Under the pieces are notes generated by a model. The model did no database searches. It was not told the origin of the DNA and was given only the letters and a program-made list of their open reading frames with translations. Positions 18,012-27,855 of a DNA stretch of 64,000 bases are shown here, piece after piece. The position numbers and the translations under genes were made by a program. The stretch is taken from positions 124,001 to 188,000 of the forward strand of contig JANSYJ010000004.1 of assembly GCA_024742495.1 (NCBI GenBank), given 5' to 3'. This stretch comes from Bacteroidota bacterium. Lineage in GTDB: Bacteria > Bacteroidota > Bacteroidia > Flavobacteriales > Schleiferiaceae. Every line of letters starts with the position of its first letter. Positions within the stretch are counted from its first letter, which is position 1.

Positions 18012-21000
18012 TTATTTACTGTTAGCCAGTTTTTTAATCTCAGAAATTTGGCTGGCAAAGAAAGAACTTTTTTCGGGATATTTCAACATCAGAATTTCAT
18101 AAGCCTGTATGGCTTTTTTGTAGTGTTTCTGACGGATATAAACTTTGGCTAGGGTTTCGGTAACCAGTCCAGAACCTTCACTTTCGCTGCGTTCCACTGG
18201 TGTCGAATCCAAATTCACCGATGTTTTGGCATCGCGATTCTTCTTCTTTAAATCGGGTAACTTCTCCACAAATGCGTCGAGGAGATCAATTTTTTCCGCA
18301 ATTTCTTGCTTAGGCCCCGATTCTTCATCCCCTAATGATGTCTCTTCCTCAAATTCCTGATCTCCGCTTTCCTGGCCATCTGCATCTTCGGGCTCTTGTT
18401 CTACTTCTGCATCATCCTCTATGGCGAGGGTCTTCTCGCTAGCATCAGCATTATTCTCCTCCTCAGCCTCCTGATCCGCATTTACACCACCGCTCACTTT
18501 CTTCAACCAATCTGAGAAACTAGAACCTGCTTCACTTTCAATAGAGGCTTCATCAGCAATCTCATCCTCTATAGCGCTGATTTCCTCGGAAACAGAATCT
18601 TGTTCTATTGGCTGCTCAAATTGCCTTTCAGCAGAAGCATTTTCCTCTGTATCAACTTCATCCGCACTGGACACTTCTTCGCTAAGTACTTCTTCATCCG
18701 CCTCGTCCTCAACTTTTGCACTTAGGTACTCTTGCTCCTCCACCACTTCATCAATGATCTCGTCGTGACTGTCCTGCTCTCCTTCTTCAGAAGGTTCTGC
18801 ACGAGTATCAGAATCGGAAGAGCTATCTTCTTCCGAGGACTCCTCATCCTCCTTTATATTTTCAGGGCTGCTATCCGCCGCTTCTGTTTCGCTTTCAGTT
18901 TCTCCTTCGCGATTCAGTTCATTTTCATCCTCAGAGTGAAGATCCTTTGCGTCTTGATCGGCTGCTTCTTCCTGCTCTTGGCTTGCTGCCGATATGGCTT
19001 CACTTTCAGTAAGGTTAGCGACCGTTTCTTCCTGCGATTGTTCTTCTTTAGAATCTTCGGTTTCGGCAACAGCTTCGGAGTCCTTAATTTCTAAGTCCTT
19101 CTTACGCTGCTCAATCATCTCATTCATGCGCTGCTCACGCAGTGAATTGATGTCATTCTGACTCATATCGCGGTTTCGACCGCTGCGTAATTCCGCCGCC
19201 AAGGCCTCAATACGCGCTATCTCCGAATCTAAATCTTCAGGCTCCTCAGCTTCAGCTTCTTCCTTTTTAGTTTCGGTGGTCTTTTCCTTGGCCTCCTCAG
19301 TTTCTTTAGAAGAATCCTCTTCCTTAGCTTGGAATTCCGACGGCTTGCTTTCCGCTATGCTTGGGCTTGATTCCTCAAGTTCATCTTCCTTTTTGGCTGG
19401 GTCGCCTGGGGCTTCGCTTTCGCTATTATCCGACTTATGCTCCTCGCTTTCGCTGATGGATTTTTCCGCTTCAATTTCCGCTTCAGTTTCTAATGCCGCT
19501 TCTGTAGCCTCATTCGAGCTATCTTCAACCAAATCCTCATTAGGTTCAGATTCTCCCTGTTCTAGCTTGGCCTCGGTCTCTTTTTCAATTTCAAAAACTG
19601 TGGTTCGATTCTCCTCCTTGAACTCCGCTTCTTCTTTGTCCTCCCCTGCTAATTCCGTTGATTGATTTTCAGAATCTGGGGCATCATAGCCTCCTAAGGA
19701 TTGTGAATCTGCAGCACTCCTTTCTTGGTCTTCCTCTAGGTCTAATTTGGATGAATGGGTTTCCTGCTCTACTAAATTCTCATCTAGCTCAGTGCCTTCT
19801 TCTTCCCTTTGAATGGAAACGAGTTCGGCCTCAGGATCATTTTCATCACTAGTACTTAAACTGTTAGCTTCCTCCTCATGCGCCGGCTCCACTGCCGCTG
19901 CCGCATCATTCTCTTGCGTGGGTACTTCCTTTAGATCGGCTTCATCAGGGCTAAGGCTAATAGAATCACTGGTCGATGCTTCAGTAACATCAGTCTTATC
20001 TACATTATCCGAATCTTCATCAGGCTCATTTGGGCTTTCTTCTCTATTATCTTCCTGAGTATTGGTCTCTAACTCCACCTCAAAAAGTTGATCCTCATCT
20101 AGCGGCAAGTCGGCCATGAGGTTTTCGAGTTGGCGGTGCTCCTCCATTAAAATTTCGAGCTCCTCCCTGCTTATGGCGTCATTTCCTTTAAGTCCTTCTA
20201 AGCGCTCACGAATCATTCGAATTCGTGCCGCTAAGGCCAAATCGCTTTTTACTCCTTCAATTGGCTCCGATGGCGAAGCTTCATTTTCAGAAATCTGCTC
20301 CTTCTGCTCTGGAGCGGCTGCAGCATCGACCTGCTTTTCCTCTTCGGGCTCAATGGCAGTTTGCTCTGAGGCCAAATCCTCAGCAACAGCTTCCTCTTGG
20401 TCATTCTCAGTCGCTAATTCTGCCGAAGGCTCAGTAGTTTCACTTGGCTCTGCTTCCGTCTCCTCCCAAGGGTCATATTCATTTTCCTCTTCCGCTTCTC
20501 TTTCAAATCGACGAGCAAAACGCCTGCGTATTAAGGCTTCAATATCAATTGGTGAATCGGCCCAAGGTTCTTTATCCTCTTCTTCTGCCTGATCTTCCGT
20601 TTCTTCATTTGAAACCTGCTCGGAGGCCATTTCGGTAAATTCCTTAGCGCTTTCTTGGCTTTCTATTGCTTCTGAATCTTCGACTGTTTCCTCTACCGAA
20701 GCTTCCGGCTCGATCTCATTACTAAGCTCGGCACCTTTTATTTTTTCAAGAATGGCTTTGGGATCAACCGCCTCTTCCTGCTCTTCTACATCTTCTTTAC
20801 TGGTCGCGCTAAGCCCATTAGCGCTTTCACTGCTAGTATCCGCTTGAGCTGGGCTTTCTATTTCATCAAGTTTTTCCTCAATCGTGGTGCTTGTTGGCTC
20901 CTCAGCGTCAATACGCTCCTGCTCTTCCGCCTTATTTTCCAGGCTAGTTTCTATTGCTTCTTGCTCCGGTTCAGGATTGCTATCCAGTTTAGAGACCTCA

Positions 21001-21722
21001 TCCTTTACTGAGGAACTTTCGGGCAGTGTTTCAGTATTGCTGTCCTCTTTTTTCGTCTCCCAAAGTTTTTCGCCTTCCCCACTTTTGTTCGCATCAAATT
21101 GGGCCCTCAGCTCGCGATTTCGCTTTAAAATAGCCTGTACTCTTTCGGCTGGGCTAAGGCCTTCTAAATTTTCTGGCGTTGCCGATGGGAGTTCAACTTT
21201 TTGCGCCTTTGGCTCTGCGGCAAGTGGCTGACTTTCTTTGGTGGCTTTTTCTTCTTTGGGCTTTTCTTCGGGCTTGGTTTGCTCTAGGCTTGGCCCAGTG
21301 GATACCTCCTTGCTAGCAGTCTCTTTTACTTCGATTTCTTGCCTTGGCTCTGCTTGAGCTAGACTTTCTGGCTGTGTTTCCTCTTTAAGCCGAGGCTTTT
21401 CAGGCGGCGCTTCGGCAAGTTCCGGCAATACTAAGGCAGCAGCGCTTTGCTCAACCTCTATGGTACTCACTCCCTTATTAATGGTAGGAGTTTTATTTTC
21501 AAAGAGCTCAAATAATACGGCGCGATCGTTGGTTAGCACCGCGGTTTTCCCCAATTGTTGATTAAACAAATGTTCGGAAGAAGTGCGGAGGCGTAAGCCA
21601 TACATCAACTGTACAATCTGACTGTAGGGGTGCCGAGCGGCTAAAACCTTCAGGTCATCCACCAAATGCCCCTCAATACTGCGGGGGTCATCTAAAAGTT
21701 TATGAAAATCTTCAGTTCTCAA
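18012..21722 (-). CDS. Giant acidic low-complexity protein with TPR-like C terminus, 1236 aa
   Basis: Not a named family that I recognise. Residues 1-75 form a folded N-terminal part with an ARHPYSQIVQLMYGLRL segment, like a TPR-type helical motif of related Bacteroidota proteins. About 1,100 residues of Glu/Ser/Ala/Asp-rich low-complexity sequence follow, broken by a few helical islands (LAARIRMIRERLEGLKG, MNEMIEQRKKDLEIK). The last 50 residues form a TPR unit (LAKVYIRQKHYKKAIQAYEILMLKYPEK). There is no signal peptide or membrane helix, so it is probably cytoplasmic. The frame is bounded upstream by the lptE stop, and the only start that keeps the folded N terminus is a TTG directly after that stop (TAATTG). 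Confidence 0.8.
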   Translation of the reverse strand: MRTEDFHKLLDDPRSIEGHLVDDLKVLAARHPYSQIVQLMYGLRLRTSSEHLFNQQLGKTAVLTNDRAVLFELFENKTPTINKGVSTIEVEQSAAALVLPELAEAPPEKPRLKEETQPESLAQAEPRQEIEVKETASKEVSTGPSLEQTKPEEKPKEEKATKESQPLAAEPKAQKVELPSATPENLEGLSPAERVQAILKRNRELRAQFDANKSGEGEKLWETKKEDSNTETLPESSSVKDEVSKLDSNPEPEQEAIETSLENKAEEQERIDAEEPTSTTIEEKLDEIESPAQADTSSESANGLSATSKEDVEEQEEAVDPKAILEKIKGAELSNEIEPEASVEETVEDSEAIESQESAKEFTEMASEQVSNEETEDQAEEEDKEPWADSPIDIEALIRRRFARRFEREAEEENEYDPWEETEAEPSETTEPSAELATENDQEEAVAEDLASEQTAIEPEEEKQVDAAAAPEQKEQISENEASPSEPIEGVKSDLALAARIRMIRERLEGLKGNDAISREELEILMEEHRQLENLMADLPLDEDQLFEVELETNTQEDNREESPNEPDEDSDNVDKTDVTEASTSDSISLSPDEADLKEVPTQENDAAAAVEPAHEEEANSLSTSDENDPEAELVSIQREEEGTELDENLVEQETHSSKLDLEEDQERSAADSQSLGGYDAPDSENQSTELAGEDKEEAEFKEENRTTVFEIEKETEAKLEQGESEPNEDLVEDSSNEATEAALETEAEIEAEKSISESEEHKSDNSESEAPGDPAKKEDELEESSPSIAESKPSEFQAKEEDSSKETEEAKEKTTETKKEEAEAEEPEDLDSEIARIEALAAELRSGRNRDMSQNDINSLREQRMNEMIEQRKKDLEIKDSEAVAETEDSKEEQSQEETVANLTESEAISAASQEQEEAADQDAKDLHSEDENELNREGETESETEAADSSPENIKEDEESSEEDSSSDSDTRAEPSEEGEQDSHDEIIDEVVEEQEYLSAKVEDEADEEVLSEEVSSADEVDTEENASAERQFEQPIEQDSVSEEISAIEDEIADEASIESEAGSSFSDWLKKVSGGVNADQEAEEENNADASEKTLAIEDDAEVEQEPEDADGQESGDQEFEEETSLGDEESGPKQEIAEKIDLLDAFVEKLPDLKKKNRDAKTSVNLDSTPVERSESEGSGLVTETLAKVYIRQKHYKKAIQAYEILMLKYPEKSSFFASQISEIKKLANSK

Positions 21723-22226
21723 TTACCAATCTCCAATAGCGCGGTTCAAGATATTTTCGGACAATTCTTGGCATACCTGATCATGTAATTCTTCTTCAAT
21801 CGCATTAATGTCTGCATCCGAATCAAAATCTATAAATCGGTTAAAGCGTTCTTCAAAGTCCTTTTCGGGCTCTAAGGTATTGATAAAGATTACATTCACA
21901 TCAATGCTTAAGCGGTTTTGAGCCACCGCCCCAATATCTGAGGCTTGGGCATTAATCGGTTCGATGGTGTATTTCACAATTGATCCAGAAAACTGTAAAT
22001 CACCATCTCTACTAAGCAACTCTAAGCGAGTTTGTTGCACAAATATATCGCGCAGTTTTTCGGTAAAGATCTGCGACAATTGCGGTTTTACTAAATCGGC
22101 ATTATTGGGAAAAAAGTCGATGCTAACTGTTTTCGCATCACCTTGATCTACGCCCGTAAAAGAATAGCCCCCGGTTCCACAAGCCGTAAATAAGGCTAAA
22201 ATGATTAGGTAGAATAGGTTTCGCAT
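21723..22226 (-). CDS. lptE: LPS-assembly lipoprotein LptE family
   Basis: A 167-residue lipoprotein with lipobox LFTAC (Cys16) followed by GTGGYSFTG, the usual start of Bacteroidota LptE-like proteins. The family features VSIDFFPNNADLVKPQLSQIFTEKLRDIF and FSGSIVKYTIEPINAQ fit the LptE fold, which plugs the LptD barrel and helps insert lipopolysaccharide. Residues near the end (EEELHDQVCQELSENILNRAIGDW) form the closing helix. It is 1 base from the sigma-54 activator upstream and directly abuts the acidic protein gene, so it is an internal gene of the operon. Confidence 0.88.
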   Translation of the reverse strand: MRNLFYLIILALFTACGTGGYSFTGVDQGDAKTVSIDFFPNNADLVKPQLSQIFTEKLRDIFVQQTRLELLSRDGDLQFSGSIVKYTIEPINAQASDIGAVAQNRLSIDVNVIFINTLEPEKDFEERFNRFIDFDSDADINAIEEELHDQVCQELSENILNRAIGDW

Positions 22227-22227
22227 G

Positions 22228-23496
22228 CTATAAATTATACTGTTTAATTTTCCGGTAAAGGGTGCGTTCAGAGATTCCTAATTCCTCAGCGGCATCTTTG
22301 CGCTTATTGTGATTTCGATCAAGGGCATTCTTAATCATCTCCAATTCCTTTTCCTGTAAAGTTACCGGCTGCTCTTCTACCACATCATGCCCGGCATCAT
22401 AAACATCAGTCTGAAGTTCTCCCGCCTCCTCATTTTGATAAACGGGTAGGTAATTGCCATTGGACAGCTCCGACCGAGATTCGCTTTTAGTATCTTCTTC
22501 AGCTTTGTAAATTCGACTGATTAGGGAGCTATTATCGCTTTTCCACTCATCGCTAATTTCATTGTTCTGCATCAACTCACCAGTGAGTTTCTTCAAATCA
22601 GCAATATCCTTTCGCATATCAAAAAGGACTTGGTAGAGAATTTCCCGCTCATTGCTAAAGTCATTCTCCGCTTGCTTTTGCTCACCTTTATAAATTGCTG
22701 GAAGTCCGCCCTTACCGGAATCTGGTAAATAATGCATTAGGGTTGCTGCATCAATCATGCGATCGGTTTCAATCACCGATATCTGCTCCGCTAAATTTCT
22801 TAATTGCCGAATATTTCCCGGCCAATGGTAATTGCGCAAAATTTGAACCGCCTCATCCTCCAGCCTAATGGTTGGGGTGTGATACTTATCGGAAAAATCA
22901 GCAGCGAATTTTCTAAATATCAGGTGTATATCATCCTTCCTGTCGCGCAGAGCAGGTAGATTAATCTCCACTGTATTTAGTCGGTAGTAGAGATCCTCGC
23001 GAAAGCGACCTTTTTGAATGGCGGGAATCATTTCCACATTAGTAGCAGCCACAATGCGCACATCAGTTTTCTGGATATTGGACGAGCCTACCTTTATAAA
23101 CTCACCTGTTTCCAGAACCCTTAAGAGGCGTACTTGTGTTGATAATGGTAATTCCCCAACTTCATCTAAAAAAATAGTCCCTCCATCTGCTTCTTCAAAG
23201 TAACCTTTGCGGGTACCCGTTGCTCCAGTAAAGGCTCCTTTCTCATGCCCAAATAACTCGCTATCAATGGTCCCCTCCGGAATGGCGCCGCAGTTTACCG
23301 CTATGTATTTATTATGCTTGCGATGACTTTGAGAATGGATGATACGGGGAATGGATTCTTTTCCTACTCCACTCTCACCAGATACTAAAACCGATATATC
23401 GGTACTAGCCACCTGCAGTGCTTTATTTAAAGCTCGATCCAGACCAATATTGGTCCCAATGATTCCAAAACGTTGCTTGATATCCTTTAAGCTCAT
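22228..23496 (-). CDS. Sigma-54-dependent transcriptional activator without sensor domain
   Basis: A bacterial enhancer-binding protein of the NtrC class. Walker A GESGVGKE is at residues 40-47, the sigma-54 contact loop GAFTGA at 88-93 and Walker B GGTIFLDE at 105-112. A Fis-type HTH ends the protein (NKRKDAAEELGISERTLYRKIKQ). The AAA+ domain starts at the N terminus, with no receiver, PAS or GAF domain. A linker of about 130 residues separates AAA+ and HTH. ATG overlaps the upstream stop (TAATG). It lies in the miaB-lptE-secG gene run, an arrangement I know from other Bacteroidota. Activity must be controlled by partner proteins or by level. Confidence 0.95.
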   Translation of the reverse strand: MSLKDIKQRFGIIGTNIGLDRALNKALQVASTDISVLVSGESGVGKESIPRIIHSQSHRKHNKYIAVNCGAIPEGTIDSELFGHEKGAFTGATGTRKGYFEEADGGTIFLDEVGELPLSTQVRLLRVLETGEFIKVGSSNIQKTDVRIVAATNVEMIPAIQKGRFREDLYYRLNTVEINLPALRDRKDDIHLIFRKFAADFSDKYHTPTIRLEDEAVQILRNYHWPGNIRQLRNLAEQISVIETDRMIDAATLMHYLPDSGKGGLPAIYKGEQKQAENDFSNEREILYQVLFDMRKDIADLKKLTGELMQNNEISDEWKSDNSSLISRIYKAEEDTKSESRSELSNGNYLPVYQNEEAGELQTDVYDAGHDVVEEQPVTLQEKELEMIKNALDRNHNKRKDAAEELGISERTLYRKIKQYNL

Positions 23497-23900
23497 TACT
23501 TCACGCGATATTTTACACGGATGGCTTTCGCCTGATGAATTTTTCCCGCTGTGCTTTTATTTATTACCCAGGGTTTAAAAGCCACAAGCTCTACTTCATA
23601 AGCATTGGGATAAGCCTGAGGAAGCTTTACTCCCCGGCGTCTACCGCTGGCAAATCCCTCGTAAATAAGCTTGCCTTGGGCATCGAATAATCTCAGCTCA
23701 AAACCAGTAGAAAGATTGCGAATACAAACATCTCTAGAGCTGTCGGCCACGCAGTAATAGAGCGCTCCCTGACTGCGAATAAGGTCTTCCTCCACCCAAA
23801 TGGTTAAGTTATTATCGACCCATTTTCCATTAATCTTCTCCTGCGCCTTCAGCCCGAAGGAGCTTAAAAGCATGGCTATTAAAAGCACTTGTAATTTCAT
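23496..23900 (-). CDS. Small secreted protein of unknown function, 134 aa
   Basis: The ATG at 23900 gives a signal peptide (MKLQVLLIAMLLSSFGLKAQ); the longer frame to 23948 lies inside miaB and is rejected. The mature part of about 114 residues has two Cys (in YYCVADSSRDVCIRN) that could form a disulfide, then a beta-rich region (FELRLFDAQGKLIYEGF) and a basic C terminus (AKAIRVKYRVK). No domain is recognised. It starts 5 bases after the miaB stop and its stop overlaps the ATG of the sigma-54 activator, so all three are cotranscribed. Confidence 0.75.
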   Translation of the reverse strand: MKLQVLLIAMLLSSFGLKAQEKINGKWVDNNLTIWVEEDLIRSQGALYYCVADSSRDVCIRNLSTGFELRLFDAQGKLIYEGFASGRRRGVKLPQAYPNAYEVELVAFKPWVINKSTAGKIHQAKAIRVKYRVK

Positions 23901-23905
23901 AGTTC

Positions 23906-25363
23906 CTAGTCTAGTACTCGTTTCCCTAATAAGGTAGCAGTGGTGCAATCTGTAATTTTAACTTTAACGAAATCACCTACCTTTTCGGTACCCGTTTTAG
24001 GAAAAACAACCATGGTATTTTGAGTATTTCGACCTTTCCAATCGCTATCACTGCGTTTAGAATCTCCTTCAATTAAAATCTCTTCCACCTTACCAACATG
24101 GGCTTGGGATCTTTCCAGAGCATGCTTTTGCTGAAGAGCGATAATCTCATTCAGGCGGCGTTTCTTGGTTTCCATCGGCACATCATCCTCCATTTTGCGC
24201 TCGGCATAGGTGTTAGGACGCTCACTATAGTAGAACATATAGCCAAAATCGTAACACACATAATCCATTAAGCTAAGGGTATCTTGATGATCCTCCTCAG
24301 TTTCGGTGGGAAATCCTGCAATCATATCGTGGGAAATTCCACAATCTGGAATTATTTTCCGCACTCGATCAATGAGATTGAAATACTCTTCACGGTTATG
24401 ACCGCGGTTCATCAGTTTCAACACCCTACTACTTCCCGATTGCACCGGAAGGTGAATGTATTTGCAAATATTCTCATGCTTGGCAATAGCGTGCAGTACT
24501 TCATCCGTCATATCCTGAGGATTACTAGTGCTAAAGCGAATGCGCATCTTGGGCACCGCTATGGCAACCTTTTCCAAAAGATTGGCAAAATTTACCGCCG
24601 TAGCCTTAGCCGCATCCGAGGCTTTTACGAAGTCCTTCTTCAGGCCACCTCCATACCAGAGGTAAGAATCAACATTCTGTCCTAAGAGGGTAATTTCCTT
24701 AAAACCGCGTGATTGCAGCTCCATCGCTTCAGCCAGAATAGTCTCCGGATTACGGCTTCTCTCTCTACCTCGGGTAAATGGCACCACGCAAAAGGTGCAC
24801 ATATTATCACATCCTCGGGTTATCGAAATAAAGGCAGAAACACCATTGCTATCTATCCGAACCGGACTAACATCAGCATAGGTCTCTTCTTTAGAAAGTA
24901 GCACATTTACCGCTTTACGGCCGCCTTCTACCTTTTCTACAAGGTTTGGTAGGTCGCGATAGGCATCTGGTCCCACCACCATGTCTACCAGTTTCTCCTC
25001 ATCTAAAAACTTATCCTTAAGCCTTTCAGCCATGCAGCCCAAAACGCCAATCTTCATATCCGGTCTTTCCGACTTAAGCTTGTTAAAACTGCTTAGTCTT
25101 TTGCGCACCGTTTGCTCCGCTTTATCGCGAATAGAGCAGGTATTTAGGAGTACTAAATCCGCTTCTTCCACATTTTTGGTGGTTCCAAAACCTTCTTTTG
25201 CCAAAATTGAGGCGACAATTTCCGAATCGGAAAAATTCATTTGGCAACCATAACTCTCTATATATAACTTGCGATCGCCTCTTTCGTCATCTCCGGCAAG
25301 GGCCGTTCCTTGCAGGCTCTCGTCCATATCTTTAAGGGCGCTTAGCTTATCTTCCATCTTCAT
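23906..25363 (-). CDS. miaB: tRNA-2-methylthio-N6-dimethylallyladenosine synthase MiaB
   Basis: A radical-SAM methylthiotransferase that modifies A37 of tRNAs reading UNN codons. The N-terminal UPF0004 domain contains the first Cys in [13 protein letters not shown] and further Cys residues in NTCSIRDKA and GCMAERL. The radical-SAM cluster is the CxxxCxxC of [17 protein letters not shown], and a TRAM domain ends the protein ([22 protein letters not shown]). From ATG 25363 it has 485 residues. The longer frame start at 25405 falls within the promoter and is rejected; ATG 25357 is an alternative. It is the first gene of the run ending in secG. Confidence 0.96.
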   Translation of the reverse strand: MKMEDKLSALKDMDESLQGTALAGDDERGDRKLYIESYGCQMNFSDSEIVASILAKEGFGTTKNVEEADLVLLNTCSIRDKAEQTVRKRLSSFNKLKSERPDMKIGVLGCMAERLKDKFLDEEKLVDMVVGPDAYRDLPNLVEKVEGGRKAVNVLLSKEETYADVSPVRIDSNGVSAFISITRGCDNMCTFCVVPFTRGRERSRNPETILAEAMELQSRGFKEITLLGQNVDSYLWYGGGLKKDFVKASDAAKATAVNFANLLEKVAIAVPKMRIRFSTSNPQDMTDEVLHAIAKHENICKYIHLPVQSGSSRVLKLMNRGHNREEYFNLIDRVRKIIPDCGISHDMIAGFPTETEEDHQDTLSLMDYVCYDFGYMFYYSERPNTYAERKMEDDVPMETKKRRLNEIIALQQKHALERSQAHVGKVEEILIEGDSKRSDSDWKGRNTQNTMVVFPKTGTEKVGDFVKVKITDCTTATLLGKRVLD

Positions 25364-25376
25364 TTTATAAGGTTGG

Positions 25377-25412
25377 CAAAGGTACAAATATGACCCGATT
25401 GTCAATTTGACA
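25377..25412 (-). promoter_or_regulatory. miaB promoter with overlapping palindrome
   Basis: On the minus strand TACCTTTG (25384-25377) is a perfect -7 element 13 bases before the miaB ATG, and ATTG lies 18 bases upstream as a -33 element. The -33 element is inside a perfect palindrome TGTCA-N3-TGACA (25400-25412 on the plus strand). A regulator bound there would block or recruit polymerase for the whole miaB-secG run. Confidence 0.6.
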
Positions 25413-25509
25413 GATGCAAAGATCGAGAGGACTTCTTTCGAATAGAAGCTAAATCCGAAACTTATTGATTTATTTTGCCTGCAATTCGCATGCTAATTCA
25501 AAAAAGGAA

Positions 25510-27855
25510 ATGCCAAAAAATCTAGTCATCGTTGAGTCACCGGCCAAGGCCAAAACCATTGAGAAGTTCTTAGGAAAGGACTTTCAAGTGGAAAGTAGTT
25601 ATGGCCACATTCGTGACCTGGTACAAAAAGATATGGGGGTAGATGTTGCAAACAACTTCGCTCCGAACTATGCCATCAGCAGCGATAAGAAAGATGTAGT
25701 TAAGAAACTAAAGAAGCTCAGTAAAGATGCTGAGATGGTTTGGCTCGCATCGGATGAGGACCGCGAAGGAGAGGCCATTGCTTGGCATTTATACGAAGCT
25801 TTGGAATTAGCACCCACTAATACTAATCGCATCACTTTTTCGGAAATCACCAAAAAAGCAATTGAAAATTCTATCCAAAATCCAAGAAGGATTAATACCG
25901 ACTTGGTTAATGCCCAACAGGCGAGAAGAGTTTTGGATCGACTGGTTGGCTTTGAGCTTTCGCCCGTATTATGGAAGAAAATTAAAGCCGGACTTTCCGC
26001 AGGTCGCGTTCAGTCTGTAGCGGTGCGTTTAATTGTTGAACGTGAAATTGAAATCCGAAACTTTAAGGCCAAAACCTTTTATAAGGTGGTTGCGGAGTTT
26101 AGCAATACCAAGGGAAAGAGTTTCAAAGCGGAGCTAAATAAAAAGTTCGATAATGAAAGTGAAGCTCGCGACTTTTTAGACCAGTGCTCTAAACATAAGT
26201 TTCAGATTGACTCCCTGGAGACCAAGCCAGCGAAGAAATCACCCGCAGCCCCTTTTACCACCTCTACCCTTCAACAAGAGGCGGCTCGTAAACTTTACTT
26301 CTCGGTTGGCCAAACCATGTCTGTAGCTCAAAAACTTTACGAAGCAGGTTTAATCACCTATATGCGTACCGACTCCACCAATTTATCGGACGATGCTTTG
26401 GCAGCCGCTTCTGCGGAAATTAGTGAGCACTATGGAAAAGATTTTGCCAAAACACGTCGCTTTAGTACCAAAACTAAAGGTGCGCAAGAGGCGCATGAAG
26501 CGGTTCGACCCACTTACTTCAACCGACATAAAGCCGGCACCGGTGACCAACAGCAGAGGTTATATGATTTAATTTGGAAGCGATCCATTGCCTCGCAAAT
26601 GAGCGATGCTGAATTGGAGCGTACCGTATTCCGCATTAATGGCCCCGGTGAAAAATTAGAGTTTGTAGCCCGTGGTGAGGTTATCAAATTTGAAGGCTTC
26701 CTAAAGGTATATCTCGAAGGAACCGACGATGAAGATAGTGACGAACAAAGCGGTATGCTTCCCGCCAGTAGTAAGGGTGAAGCCCTTTCCTATTCCGAAA
26801 TTATTGCCACCCAGCGTTTTTCAAAGCATGCCCCTCGTTTTACAGAGGCCAGCTTGGTAAAGAAACTGGAGGAGCTGGGCATTGGTCGACCATCCACTTA
26901 TGCCCCAACTATTAGCACCATCATTAAACGTCAGTACGTTGAAAAATCGGAGCTGGAAGGAAGCAAACGAGATTACCTGCGCATGGCCTTAAGTGTTGAT
27001 GGCTTGAAAGAAGAAAAACTTCAGGAGACCACCGGTGCTGATAAGAATAAACTTATTCCAACCGATATTGGCTCGGTTGTAAATGGCTTTTTAACCGAGC
27101 ATTTCCACAATATCTTGGATTACAACTTTACCGCTTCGGTAGAGCAAAAGTTTGATCAGATCGCACAAGGGCAAGCAGAATGGACTGCAATGATCGATGA
27201 CTTTTATCAAGATTTCCATCCACACCTTAAAGAAGTAGAAGAGAATTCTGAAAGAGCCACAGGCGAGCGTGTATTGGGTGAAGATCCTAAAAGCGGTAAG
27301 CAGGTAATTGCCCGTATTGGTCGCTATGGCCCCATGATTCAAATTGGTGATGTTGAAGATGAGGACAAGCCTCGCTTTGCCAGTTTACGCAAAGGTCAAA
27401 GCATAGATACCATTTCCTTTGAAGAAGCGATGGAGCTCTTTAAATTACCACGTGAGTTGGGAGAATATCAAGGAGAAAAAGTTAGCGCCAATATTGGAAG
27501 ATTTGGTCCTTATGTAAAGTTCAAAAGCACCTTTGCCTCCATTAAAGAAGCCGATGGCGATGATCCTATGACCATTGAGCTGGAGCGCGCTATTGAAATT
27601 ATTGACGCGAAAATTAAAGCGGATAAGGAAAAGTTCATCAAGGTCTTTGATGAAGCCAAACCTGAAATTCAGGTATTAAATGGTCGCTATGGGCCTTATC
27701 TCAAATCGGGACGAAAAAACTTTAAGCTACCAAAAGAAATTGAGGACCCCGCAGCCTTAACCCGTGAGGAAGCGGAAAAAATAATTGAGGAATCTGCAAA
27801 GAAACCAGCGAAGAGCCGCGCTCGAAAAAGCACCAAAACTAAAAGCAAAAAATAA
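25510..27855 (+). CDS. topA: DNA topoisomerase I
   Basis: Type IA topoisomerase that relaxes negative supercoils. The TOPRIM domain starts at once (VIVESPAKAKTIEKFLG) and includes the metal-binding ASDEDREGEAIAWHL. The active-site tyrosine lies in GLITYMRTDSTNLS. The C-terminal part carries repeats of the GRYGP type (IGRYGPMIQIG, GRFGPYVKF, NGRYGPYLKSG) instead of Cys4 zinc fingers, then a Lys-rich tail. From ATG 25510 it has 781 residues; the frame extends to 25465 but that prefix is not typical of the family. Its stop overlaps the start of the arginase-like gene (TAATG). Confidence 0.97.
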   Translation: MPKNLVIVESPAKAKTIEKFLGKDFQVESSYGHIRDLVQKDMGVDVANNFAPNYAISSDKKDVVKKLKKLSKDAEMVWLASDEDREGEAIAWHLYEALELAPTNTNRITFSEITKKAIENSIQNPRRINTDLVNAQQARRVLDRLVGFELSPVLWKKIKAGLSAGRVQSVAVRLIVEREIEIRNFKAKTFYKVVAEFSNTKGKSFKAELNKKFDNESEARDFLDQCSKHKFQIDSLETKPAKKSPAAPFTTSTLQQEAARKLYFSVGQTMSVAQKLYEAGLITYMRTDSTNLSDDALAAASAEISEHYGKDFAKTRRFSTKTKGAQEAHEAVRPTYFNRHKAGTGDQQQRLYDLIWKRSIASQMSDAELERTVFRINGPGEKLEFVARGEVIKFEGFLKVYLEGTDDEDSDEQSGMLPASSKGEALSYSEIIATQRFSKHAPRFTEASLVKKLEELGIGRPSTYAPTISTIIKRQYVEKSELEGSKRDYLRMALSVDGLKEEKLQETTGADKNKLIPTDIGSVVNGFLTEHFHNILDYNFTASVEQKFDQIAQGQAEWTAMIDDFYQDFHPHLKEVEENSERATGERVLGEDPKSGKQVIARIGRYGPMIQIGDVEDEDKPRFASLRKGQSIDTISFEEAMELFKLPRELGEYQGEKVSANIGRFGPYVKFKSTFASIKEADGDDPMTIELERAIEIIDAKIKADKEKFIKVFDEAKPEIQVLNGRYGPYLKSGRKNFKLPKEIEDPAALTREEAEKIIEESAKKPAKSRARKSTKTKSKK

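Noticed and set aside
18732-19094. Long open frames on the plus strand opposite the acidic protein gene
   Set aside because: They arise from Glu- and Ser-rich codons read backwards; they show no initiation context, domain or codon pattern of a real gene.
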